From DATCLS01 sp036563805 (GTDB taxonomy: Bacteria > Actinomycetota > Acidimicrobiia > Acidimicrobiales > VFJN01), in assembly GCA_036563805.1 (NCBI GenBank), contig DATCLS010000043.1, positions 1 to 32,905 of the forward strand: a DNA stretch of 32,905 nucleotides. The letters are read 5' to 3'. The notes under the pieces were generated by a model that was not told where the DNA came from, made no database searches, and worked only from the letters and a program-made list of their open reading frames with translations. Below are positions 1 to 6,078 of the stretch, piece after piece. Every line of letters begins with the position of its first letter. Within the stretch, counting starts at the first letter, position 1. The position numbers were made by a program, and so were the translations under genes.

Positions 1-1053
1 CCCGGCGCCCCCGCCGCCCCGCCCGGCCCTGGCGCGGCGCCCCCGCCCGGGTCCCGCCGTCCCGCCGGGCCCGGCTCGGCCCCGCCCGCGGGCCCCGGCG
101 GCCGCCGCCGGCCTCCCACCGGCGGCCGACCGGACCCCGGACGCCCCGGTCCCGCCGGCACCGGCACGGCCGCCCGCCCGGCCAAGGGCAAGCCCGCCAC
201 GGGCAAACCGAACGGCAAGGGCCGCCCGGCCCCGCCCCGGACGCGGACCGGCGAGCGCCCGCCCGCCTCGAGGGAAACCCGCCGCGACGCCCGCCGACCC
301 GGCCTCGCCCCGGTCTACGACGTCGACGGCCCCCGCATCCGTCTCGGGGTCGCCTGGTTCCTCGGGGCGCTCGTGGCCCTGGTCGCCAGCCCGTACTCGA
401 CGGTCCTGCTCTACGGTGCGGCCGCCGGCCTGGCCGCCCGCCAGATCGCCAAGGCGTGGCGGTCGGTGTCCTGGCAGGTCGACCTCGCCACCGGGCTCGG
501 CGCCCTCCCGGTCGTCGCCGCCATCGGCGGGACGACGGTGGCCGCCGGGGCGCTGGGCGCGGTCGTCCTCGTCGCTCTGCTGGCCGCGGCCGCCGGGCCC
601 GACGCCAGCGCCGGCCGGCTCGCCGGCGGGACCGGCCGGCTGGCCGCGGCGGGCGTGATGGCCTCGGCCGCCGTCCCCGGCCTGGCCGCCGCGGCCGTGG
701 TGCTCATCCGCAAGGAGTCGCTGGCCGCGGTCGTGGTGCTGCTGCTCATGGCCTCCGCCTACGAGGTGGGCGACTTCCTCGTCGGCTCGGGGGCGTCGAA
801 CTTCGTGGAGGGCCCGCTGGCGGGGGCGGCCACCTCGATCCTGGTGGCGTTTCCGCTGACGCTGGTGCTGATCTCGCCGTTCGACCGGGCCGGCGCCTCG
901 TTGCTGGCCTTCGCCGCCGCCTGCTGCCCGCTGGGTCAGATCATGGCCTCGGCGCTGCTGCCGCGGCCCGACGCCCCGGCCTCGGCGCTCCGCCGCATCG
1001 ACACGCTGCTCGTGCTGGCCCCGGTGTGGGCGGCGGCCGCCGCCGCGCTGTAG
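1..1053 (+). CDS. Integral membrane protein, 5' end outside window (partial)
   Basis: The reading frame is open from the first base and ends with TAG at 1051-1053, so the gene starts upstream of the window. The first ~100 visible codons are low-complexity Pro/Gly/Ala/Arg with a few Lys, probably a disordered cytoplasmic segment. A short ordered stretch (VYDVDGPRIRLGVAW) leads into roughly seven to eight hydrophobic segments that reach the C-terminus. The end of the protein (GQIMASALL..., then RRIDTLLVLAP) faintly recalls the C-terminal signature of phosphatidate cytidylyltransferases (CdsA), where a conserved Asp-containing 'LDRxDS' motif precedes the last helix. The usual H-G-G residues are missing, so this is only a suggestion. 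Function is otherwise unknown. The internal ATG/GTG codons near 370 would cut off the ordered stretch, so I do not use them as starts. Confidence 0.7.
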   Translation, partial: PGAPAAPPGPGAAPPPGSRRPAGPGSAPPAGPGGRRRPPTGGRPDPGRPGPAGTGTAARPAKGKPATGKPNGKGRPAPPRTRTGERPPASRETRRDARRPGLAPVYDVDGPRIRLGVAWFLGALVALVASPYSTVLLYGAAAGLAARQIAKAWRSVSWQVDLATGLGALPVVAAIGGTTVAAGALGAVVLVALLAAAAGPDASAGRLAGGTGRLAAAGVMASAAVPGLAAAAVVLIRKESLAAVVVLLLMASAYEVGDFLVGSGASNFVEGPLAGAATSILVAFPLTLVLISPFDRAGASLLAFAAACCPLGQIMASALLPRPDAPASALRRIDTLLVLAPVWAAAAAAL

Positions 1054-1078
1054 CCGGGCTGCCCTCGCCGGCCGCGTT

Positions 1079-1120
1079 CTCGACGCGGTCGGCGACACCA
1101 GCTGTGCCAACCGCGTCGAG
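1079..1120 (+). terminator. Hairpin after the first gene
   Basis: Two 14-base arms (1079-1092 and 1107-1120) are inverted repeats with 13 of 14 positions complementary, separated by a 14-base loop. The hairpin lies 26 bases after the stop codon of the membrane protein gene. No T tract follows, so it may be an intrinsic terminator of the U-less type common in very GC-rich genomes or simply a 3'-end stabiliser. Confidence 0.5.
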
Positions 1121-1155
1121 CTCACGGCCAACTCGACGGCCAAAAACGGCAGAGG

Positions 1156-1193
1156 CCCCGGCCCTCGCCCATGGCGGGCGTGGGACCGGGGCG
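1156..1193 (-). terminator. Terminator of the superoxide dismutase gene
   Basis: This is a long hairpin with an outer 7-bp stem (GCCCCGG/CCGGGGC), then 3 bp, then a 5-bp inner stem CGCCC/GGGCG around loop ATGGC, with one mismatch and one bulge. It lies just beyond the stop codon of the minus-strand sod gene. In that reading direction it is followed after eight bases by a run of five T. This is the most canonical terminator in the window. Confidence 0.65.
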
Positions 1194-1226
1194 TGTCCGA
1201 GAGGGCTCTGGCCGGCCCGAACCCGG

Positions 1227-1814
1227 TCAGGCCTTGGCGAAGTTCTCGGCCGCGAACTCCCAGTTGACCAGCTTCTCGAGCCAGGTCTCGGCGTAGGCCG
1301 GGCGGGCGTTCTGGTAGTCGAGGTAGTAGGCGTGCTCCCACACGTCCAGCGTCAGCAGGGCGGTCTTGCCGTGCTTCAGCGGCAGGTCGGCGTCCTTGGT
1401 CTGGATGATCTCCAGGCCGTTGTCGCCCTTGGCCAGCCACGTCCAGCCCGAGCCGAACAGGGTCTTGGCCTTGTCGAGGAACTGCTGCTTGAACTGGTCC
1501 ACGGAGCCGAACGACTGCTCGATGGCGGTCTTGAGGTCGCCGGTGGGGTCGCCGCCCCCGCTCGGCGTCATGCAGTTCCAGAAGAACGTGTGGTTCCACG
1601 TCTGGGCGGCGTTGTTGAACAGCCCACCCGGCTCGGCGGCGAGGATGATGTCCTCGAGAGGCTTGCCGTCGTGCTCGGTGCCCTCGATCAGGCCGTTGAG
1701 GTTGTTGACGTAGGTCGCGTGGTGCTTGCCGTGGTGGAAGTTGAGCGTCTGCTCGCTCATGTGCGGCGCGAGGGCGTCCTTCGGGTACGGCAGCTCCGGA
1801 AGCTCAAAGGCCAT
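1227..1814 (-). CDS. sodB: Superoxide dismutase, Fe type
   Basis: Cytoplasmic Fe/Mn-family superoxide dismutase that converts superoxide to hydrogen peroxide and oxygen; 195 residues, the usual length. The four metal ligands are visible: His27 (in NFHHGKHH), His75 (TWNHTFFW), Asp157 and His161 (DVWEHAYY). Gln71 in AAQTWNH, with no Gln in the later GSGWTWL segment, is the arrangement of iron enzymes such as E. coli SodB rather than Mn enzymes. I start at the ATG at 1814 because AAGGAG sits five bases upstream. A GTG six bases further out would overlap that ribosome binding site. The gene is monocistronic, divergent from the mshA-like gene, with its own -10-like element and terminator. Confidence 0.95.
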   Translation of the reverse strand: MAFELPELPYPKDALAPHMSEQTLNFHHGKHHATYVNNLNGLIEGTEHDGKPLEDIILAAEPGGLFNNAAQTWNHTFFWNCMTPSGGGDPTGDLKTAIEQSFGSVDQFKQQFLDKAKTLFGSGWTWLAKGDNGLEIIQTKDADLPLKHGKTALLTLDVWEHAYYLDYQNARPAYAETWLEKLVNWEFAAENFAKA

Positions 1815-1850
1815 CGGCACTCCTTGATCTGGGGTGGGAGGAACGCCGCG

Positions 1851-1856
1851 ACGCTA
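1851..1856 (-). promoter_or_regulatory. -10 element of the sod gene
   Basis: TAGCGT in the minus-strand direction fits the actinobacterial TANNNT -10 pattern. It would start transcription about 30 bases upstream of the sod ATG, leaving room for the AAGGAG ribosome binding site. No clear -35 element is seen. Confidence 0.4.
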
Positions 1857-1985
1857 CCCGCGTCTTCCGGGGAGGAACACACGCAGGAGCACATCTCGGC
1901 GCACCGGTGAGCGCGCAACGGGAGCCGCGCCGGAGCCCACCGGCGAACGCCCGACGGCGGAAGCGGAATCGCAGGTCCCCCGTCA

Positions 1986-3212
1986 GTGTTGGGGCTGGTC
2001 GTGCAATCACTCGCCGTGCTCTCCCTGCACACGTCCCCCCTCGCGCAGCCCGGTGCGGGCGACAGCGGGGGCATGAACGTCTACGTCCGTGAGCTGGTCT
2101 CCGCTCTGGCGCAGGCGGGCGTGGCCAGCGACGTGTACACCCGCCGCTGGGCCGACGAGCTGCCCGACGTCGTCGACGTCGAGCCCGGGTTCCGGGTCGT
2201 CCACGTGCCGGCCGGCCCGGTCGACCTCCCCAAGGAGAAGCTGCCCTCGGTGGTCGACGAGTTCACCGAGGGGGTGCTGGACCGCCTCGGTGACGCCGAC
2301 GCCCTCCACGCCAACTACTGGCTGTCGGGGGTGGTCGGTCACCGGCTGAAGCACGAGCTGGGCTTGCCGCTGGTGTCGACGTTCCACACGCTGGCCCGGG
2401 TCAAGGCCGAGACCGGCGACCCGGAGCCCGAGCGCCGCGTCGCGGCCGAGGCCGAGGTCATCGGCTGCTCGGACGCCATCCTGGCCTCCAGCGCCGCCGA
2501 GGCCGCCCAGCTGGAGCGGCTGTACGGCGCGGAGCCGTCCCGCATCGAGATCGTGCCGCCGGGCGTGGTCCACGCCTTCTTCTCGCCGGGCGACCGGACC
2601 GGCGCCCGCGCCGCCCTGGCGCACCTGGGCCGGCTCGACGGGCCCGTGTTGCTGTTCGTGGGCCGCATCCAGCCGCTCAAGGGCCTGGACGTGGCCGTCC
2701 GGTCGCTGGCCGCCCTCGACGACCCGACGGCGGTGCTCGTGGTCGTCGGCGGGGCCAGCGGCGCCCAGGGCGACGCCGAGCTGGCGCGCATCGTCGACCT
2801 GGCCGCCGAGCTGGACGTCGCCGAGCAGATCCGCTTCGCCGAGCCCCAACCCCACCACCTGCTGTCCACCTACTACCGGGCCGCCGACGTCGTGCTGGTG
2901 CCCAGCCGCAGCGAGTCGTTCGGCCTGGTGGCGCTGGAGGCCGCCGCGTGCGGGACGCCGGTCGTGGCCGCCGCCGTCGGCGGCCTCCGCACGCTGGTCG
3001 AGCACGACCGGACCGGGTTCCTGGTCGAGGACCGCGACCCCGACGCCTACGCCGGCCACGTCCGGCGCATCCTGGGCGACCGCGAGCTGGCGGACCGGCT
3101 GGGGGAGGCGGCCGCCGCCCGCGCCCGCGGCTACACGTGGTCGACCACCGCCGGCCGGCTGCGCCGGGTCTACGCCGACCTCACCGCCCGCAGCCTCGTC
3201 GAGTGCCGGTAG
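1986..3212 (+). CDS. mshA: GT4 glycosyltransferase, MshA-like
   Basis: Family-4 retaining glycosyltransferase. The N-terminus reads LHTSPLAQPGAGDSGGMNVYV (split here over residues 14-34), the signature of MshA, which transfers GlcNAc from UDP-GlcNAc to inositol 3-phosphate in the first step of mycothiol synthesis. Donor-phosphate residues Arg227 and Lys232 (VGRIQPLKG) and the E-x7-E motif Glu310/Glu318 (ESFGLVALE) are intact. Length of 408 residues is normal. The following ybjN-family gene and the nearby proC match the actinobacterial mshA neighbourhood, which supports the specific assignment over a generic sucrose-synthase-like enzyme. The start is uncertain: GTG at 1986 or GTG at 2001 both precede the first beta strand, and neither has a strong ribosome binding site. 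Confidence 0.85.
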   Translation: MLGLVVQSLAVLSLHTSPLAQPGAGDSGGMNVYVRELVSALAQAGVASDVYTRRWADELPDVVDVEPGFRVVHVPAGPVDLPKEKLPSVVDEFTEGVLDRLGDADALHANYWLSGVVGHRLKHELGLPLVSTFHTLARVKAETGDPEPERRVAAEAEVIGCSDAILASSAAEAAQLERLYGAEPSRIEIVPPGVVHAFFSPGDRTGARAALAHLGRLDGPVLLFVGRIQPLKGLDVAVRSLAALDDPTAVLVVVGGASGAQGDAELARIVDLAAELDVAEQIRFAEPQPHHLLSTYYRAADVVLVPSRSESFGLVALEAAACGTPVVAAAVGGLRTLVEHDRTGFLVEDRDPDAYAGHVRRILGDRELADRLGEAAAARARGYTWSTTAGRLRRVYADLTARSLVECR

Positions 3213-3284
3213 CCGGGCGCCGGTAGGACGGGCACGACCGGGGCCGAGCCCGGGCCCGGATGCGTGGCGCGCGCCGCCGCTCGC

Positions 3285-3290
3285 TAGCGT
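3285..3290 (+). promoter_or_regulatory. Leaderless -10 element of the ybjN-family gene
   Basis: TAGCGT ends seven bases before the ATG at 3298, placing the transcription start at or next to the start codon. There is no Shine-Dalgarno sequence, as expected for a leaderless message. Confidence 0.55.
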
Positions 3291-3297
3291 CCCAGCC

Positions 3298-3765
3298 ATG
3301 CCCGAGCGCCCCTCGACCGAGACCGAGCTGCGCGAGCTCGAGGCCCGCATCGAGGCCTGGCTCGAGCGACAGCGCACCGAGAACCCCGTGGTCGACGCCG
3401 TCGTGCGCGACGAGGAGTCGGGTGAGCGCCGCTGGTTCGTCCGAGTGCGGGGCGAGAGCAAGGACGTGTTCACGATCTGGTTCCACCTGCGCCAGCGCAC
3501 GCTCCACTACGAGACCTACGTGATGCCGGCGCCCGAGGAGAACCACGCCGCCTTCTACGAGCACCTGCTGCGCCGCAACCTCAAGCTCTACGGCGCCGCC
3601 TTCGCCATCGGCGAGGAGGACGCCATCTTCCTGACCGGCCAGATCGCCAACCAGTGCATCGACGAGGACGAGCTCGACCGCATCCTGGGCTCGCTCTACG
3701 CCTGGACCGAACAGTTCTTCCGGCCCGCCCTCCGCATCGGTTTCGCCTCGCGCTTCAAGTCCTGA
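3298..3765 (+). CDS. YbjN-domain protein
   Basis: 155-residue soluble protein of the YbjN / type III secretion chaperone-like fold family common in actinobacteria. It has an N-terminal acidic helix (residues ~5-25, rich in Glu/Arg), a beta-rich core (RRWFVRVRGESKDVFTIWFHL, shown over two strands) and a C-terminal helix with IDEDELDRILGSLYAWTEQF. No catalytic motif is visible, and the molecular function of this family in actinobacteria is not established. In mycobacteria a gene of this family follows mshA, as it does here. The start is supported by the leaderless promoter spacing. An inverted repeat begins at the stop codon. Confidence 0.8.
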   Translation: MPERPSTETELRELEARIEAWLERQRTENPVVDAVVRDEESGERRWFVRVRGESKDVFTIWFHLRQRTLHYETYVMPAPEENHAAFYEHLLRRNLKLYGAAFAIGEEDAIFLTGQIANQCIDEDELDRILGSLYAWTEQFFRPALRIGFASRFKS

Positions 3766-3788
3766 CGAGATCCCTCGGTGCATCTCGT
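3765..3788. promoter_or_regulatory. Perfect inverted repeat at ybjN stop, upstream of a -10 element
   Basis: ACGAGAT (3765-3771) and ATCTCGT (3782-3788) form a perfect 7-bp inverted repeat with a 10-base spacer. It begins on the last base of the ybjN stop codon. It could be the 3' hairpin of that message. It also covers the -35 position relative to TATCCT at 3791-3796, where an operator would sit. Confidence 0.45.
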
Positions 3789-3790
3789 GC

Positions 3791-3796
3791 TATCCT
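3791..3796 (+). promoter_or_regulatory. -10 element upstream of the proC leader hairpin
   Basis: TATCCT matches TANNNT. With the spacing seen at the leaderless genes nearby, transcription would start at about 3803-3805, exactly at the base of the long hairpin 3805-3856. Confidence 0.4.
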
Positions 3797-3804
3797 GAGC
3801 GAGT

Positions 3805-3856
3805 AGGGGCCGGGGCGCTGCCTGATCGGGGAAGTCGGTCGGCTGCCCCGGCCCCT
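3805..3856 (+). promoter_or_regulatory. 12-bp perfect hairpin in the proC leader
   Basis: Arms 3805-3816 (AGGGGCCGGGGC) and 3845-3856 (GCCCCGGCCCCT) are perfectly complementary over 12 bp with a 28-base loop. The hairpin ends 14 bases before the proC ATG. If transcription starts from TATCCT, the hairpin is the very 5' end of the RNA. A second possible -10 (CATAGT, 3859-3864) six bases before the proC ATG would give a leaderless proC message that excludes it. Confidence 0.5.
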
Positions 3857-3870
3857 GGCATAGTCGCCCC

Positions 3871-4665
3871 ATGGTCCCGAGGCTCCAGATCATCGGCGGC
3901 GGCAAGATGGGCGAGGCCCTGCTGTCAGGGCTCCTGGCCGCCGGCTGGGCGCCGCCCGAGGCGCTGCGCGTGGTCGAGAAGCTGCCCGACCGGGCCGAGG
4001 CCCTCCGCGCCGCCCACCCCGGCGTCGCGGTCGCCGCCGAGCCCGGCCCCGCCGAGGGCCACCTGGTGGCGGTCAAGCCCGGCGACGTCGAGGCCGCGTG
4101 CCGGGCGCTGCCGACCGACCCGCCGGGCGCTCGCGTCCTGTCCATCGCCGCCGGCGTGACGCTGGCCCGGCTCGAGGCCGCCCTGCCGGCCGGCACGCCC
4201 GTCGTGCGGGCCATGCCCAACACGCCGGTGCTGGTGGGCGCCGGGGCGTCCGCCATCGCCGCCGGCGCCGCCGCCGGCGAGGACGACCTGGCCTGGGCCG
4301 AGTCGATCCTGGGGGCGGGCGGCACCGTCGTCCGGCTGGACGAGCCGCTGCTCGACGCGGTGACCGGCCTGTCCGGGTCGGGGCCGGCCTACGTGTTCCT
4401 GGTGGCCGAGGCGCTGATCGAGGGTGGCGTGCTGGCGGGCCTGCCCCGGCCGGTGGCCCACACGCTGGCCGTCCAGACCCTGCTGGGCGCGGCCCGCATG
4501 CTCGACGAGGCGGGGGAGGGTCCGGAGGCGCTGCGGGCGGCGGTCACCTCGCCGGGCGGCACGACGGCGGCCGGCCTGCGGGCCCTGGAGCGCGCCGGCG
4601 TCCGCGCCGCCTTCCTCGACGCCGTGACGGCGGCGACCGACCGCAGTCGCGAGCTCGGCCGGTAG
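3871..4665 (+). CDS. proC: Pyrroline-5-carboxylate reductase
   Basis: Catalyses the last step of proline synthesis, NAD(P)H-dependent reduction of 1-pyrroline-5-carboxylate. At 264 residues it is standard length. The Rossmann motif GGGKMGEA is at residues 9-16. The middle carries VVRAMPNTPVLVGAGASA, and the C-terminal dimerisation domain carries the family signature TGLSGSGPAYVFLVAEAL plus TSPGGTTAAGL. The ATG at 3871 is the natural start, two residues before the first strand; there is no ribosome binding site, but CATAGT lies six bases upstream, so the message may be leaderless. It is followed by the small HTH gene, the same order as proC and its HTH neighbour in mycobacteria. Confidence 0.95.
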   Translation: MVPRLQIIGGGKMGEALLSGLLAAGWAPPEALRVVEKLPDRAEALRAAHPGVAVAAEPGPAEGHLVAVKPGDVEAACRALPTDPPGARVLSIAAGVTLARLEAALPAGTPVVRAMPNTPVLVGAGASAIAAGAAAGEDDLAWAESILGAGGTVVRLDEPLLDAVTGLSGSGPAYVFLVAEALIEGGVLAGLPRPVAHTLAVQTLLGAARMLDEAGEGPEALRAAVTSPGGTTAAGLRALERAGVRAAFLDAVTAATDRSRELGR

Positions 4666-4760
4666 GCGGCGACCCCAGCCGGCGTTCGCCCCACGGCCGG
4701 GGCCGGAGCGCAGCCCGTCATCGCACGCTCGCGCAGTAGGCATCGGGCCCGCGGCGCGCC

Positions 4761-4766
4761 TACAGT
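4761..4766 (+). promoter_or_regulatory. -10 element of the HTH gene
   Basis: TACAGT matches TANNNT and lies 32 bases before the ATG at 4799, leaving a short leader that contains the ribosome binding site GGAAGGGG (4783-4790). This site decides the start in favour of the ATG over the TTG at 4781. Confidence 0.4.
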
Positions 4767-4798
4767 CACTTCCAGCGGAGTTGGAAGGGGTCTTCCAC

Positions 4799-4987
4799 AT
4801 GGCCATCGCGCGCGCCCGGTTCCTGACTCCGCAGGAGGTCGCCGATCTCCTGCGGGTGTCCAGCATGACGGTCTACCGGCTGATCAAGTCGGGTGAGCTG
4901 CGCGCGGTCCGGGTCGGCAAGGCCTACCGCCTGCTCGAAGACGACGTCGACGCCTACTTGGCCGGCCGGTTCACGCAGGCGGGCTGA
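4799..4987 (+). CDS. Excisionase-family HTH DNA-binding protein
   Basis: 62-residue protein made almost entirely of one winged helix-turn-helix of the MerR/excisionase type: LTPQEVADLLRVSSMTVYRL, then IKSGELRAVRVGKAYRLLEDDVDAYL (residues ~9-54). Such small proteins act as DNA-binding regulators in actinobacteria; a close analogue lies beside proC in mycobacteria. There is no recombinase or prophage nearby, so despite the family name a role in excision is unlikely. I chose the ATG because GGAAGGGG lies eight bases upstream. Its target is unknown; the neighbouring promoters (4995, 3791) are natural candidates. Confidence 0.85.
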   Translation: MAIARARFLTPQEVADLLRVSSMTVYRLIKSGELRAVRVGKAYRLLEDDVDAYLAGRFTQAG

Positions 4988-4994
4988 CCAGCCC

Positions 4995-5000
4995 TAGCCT
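4995..5000 (+). promoter_or_regulatory. Leaderless -10 element of the SAM hydroxide adenosyltransferase gene
   Basis: TAGCCT ends seven bases before the GTG at 5008. No Shine-Dalgarno sequence is present. The element starts only eight bases after the HTH gene stops, so this gene probably has its own promoter as well as read-through. Confidence 0.55.
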
Positions 5001-5007
5001 GCCCGCG

Positions 5008-5979
5008 GTGGCTCCGCGCTTCGACACGATCTCCTTCCTGTCCGACTACGGCACGAGCGACGAGTTCGTCGGCGTCGTCAAGTCGGTCATCCGCGCCATC
5101 GAGCCGGGCGCCACGGTCATCGACATCACCCACGACGTGCCGCCCCACGACGTGAAGGCCGGCTCGCTGGCGCTGGTCCGGGCCGTCCAGTACCTGTGCC
5201 CGGGCGTGGTGCTGGCGGTCGTCGACCCCGGGGTGGGCACCGATCGCCGGGCCGTGGCCATCGAGGTGGGGGACGGCCAGTCGTACCTGGTCGGCCCCGA
5301 CAACGGGCTGCTGGCCGCGGCGGTCGGCATGGTGGGCGGCGCCACGGCCGCCGTCGAGCTGACCAACCCCGAGTACCAGCTGGCCGCGCCCGGGCCCACC
5401 TTCGCCGGGCGCGACGTGTTCGCCCCGGCCGCCGCCCACCTGTGCGCCGGCGTGCCGCTGAGCGAGCTGGGCGACCCCGTCGACCCGGCGGCGCTGCTGC
5501 CGGGCGTCGTGCCGCTGCCCCGGGAGGAGGACGGCGGGCTGGTCGGCGAGATCCTGTGGGTCGACCGGTTCGGCAACTGCCAGCTCAACATCGGGCCCGA
5601 GGAGGTCGACGGCTGGGGCGACCGCATCCAGGTCCGCTGGAGCAGGCCCCGGCCCGGCAGCCGCACGGCCCGCCGGGTGCGCGCCTACGACGAGCTGGCC
5701 GAGGGCCAGGTGGGCCTGGCGGTCGACAGCTACGGCCTGCTGGCCATCGTCGTCCCCCGAGCCTCGGCCGCCGACACCCTGGGCCTGGCCACCGGCGACG
5801 AGATCCGCCTGGTCCGCCTGGACGACGGCACCCAGGAGGGCGCCCCGCCCGACGAGGCGGCCGACCGGGCCGCCGGACAGGTCGCCGACCAGGCGCCCCG
5901 TCCGGCGACTGGCGAGGGCCTGTCGATCCCGGTCACCCTCGGACCCCGATCCGAACACCGACCCCGAGGGCGCGCATGA
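5008..5979 (+). CDS. SAM hydroxide adenosyltransferase (DUF62 family)
   Basis: Enzyme that hydrolyses S-adenosylmethionine to adenosine and methionine, using activated water; related to the fluorinase and chlorinase of actinomycetes. The N-terminal domain starts with ISFLSDYGTSDEFVGVVK. The Asp-Arg-His triad that marks hydroxide-using members is present: Asp73 and Arg80 in VDPGVGTDRRA and His144 in FAPAAAHL. The C-terminal barrel domain has WVDRFGNCQLNI and runs to about residue 275. The last ~45 residues are a low-complexity Asp/Ala/Pro tail. The physiological role of the reaction is unsettled. GTG start is fixed by the leaderless promoter and by homology. The stop overlaps the next small ORF as ATGA. 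Confidence 0.9.
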   Translation: MAPRFDTISFLSDYGTSDEFVGVVKSVIRAIEPGATVIDITHDVPPHDVKAGSLALVRAVQYLCPGVVLAVVDPGVGTDRRAVAIEVGDGQSYLVGPDNGLLAAAVGMVGGATAAVELTNPEYQLAAPGPTFAGRDVFAPAAAHLCAGVPLSELGDPVDPAALLPGVVPLPREEDGGLVGEILWVDRFGNCQLNIGPEEVDGWGDRIQVRWSRPRPGSRTARRVRAYDELAEGQVGLAVDSYGLLAIVVPRASAADTLGLATGDEIRLVRLDDGTQEGAPPDEAADRAAGQVADQAPRPATGEGLSIPVTLGPRSEHRPRGRA

Positions 5980-6065
5980 GACCCGGCACCACGATCGTCA
6001 TCGCCATCCTCCTGGCGCTCATCCTGGGCGCCTCGGCTATCCAGCTGCTGTTCGTCGCCCGCTGA
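5976..6065 (+). CDS. 29-residue single-pass membrane peptide
   Basis: A tiny ORF starts in ATGA overlap with the stop of the preceding gene and ends 13 bases before the next gene. It encodes MRPGTTIVIAILLALILGAS followed by AIQLLFVAR: a short positive N-terminus, one transmembrane helix and an Arg end. A GAGGG sequence lies six bases before the ATG. Hydrophobic pattern, overlap and position inside a same-strand run support a real translated peptide. I do not recognise the family. It may be a small subunit or modulator of a membrane protein; nothing in the sequence names the partner. Confidence 0.6.
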   Translation: MRPGTTIVIAILLALILGASAIQLLFVAR

Positions 6066-6078
6066 GCCGGAGGGTCCG

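Noticed and set aside
1..372. Separate gene in the extremely GC-rich first 370 bases
   Set aside because: The frame continues without stop into the membrane protein; the composition suits a disordered N-terminal segment of the same protein.
1815..1820. GTG at 1820 as start of the superoxide dismutase
   Set aside because: It would overlap the AAGGAG ribosome binding site that is correctly placed for the ATG at 1814; the two extra residues are not typical of the family.
4799..4987. Prophage excisionase
   Set aside because: No integrase, attachment site or phage genes nearby; the gene sits in a conserved housekeeping context after proC.
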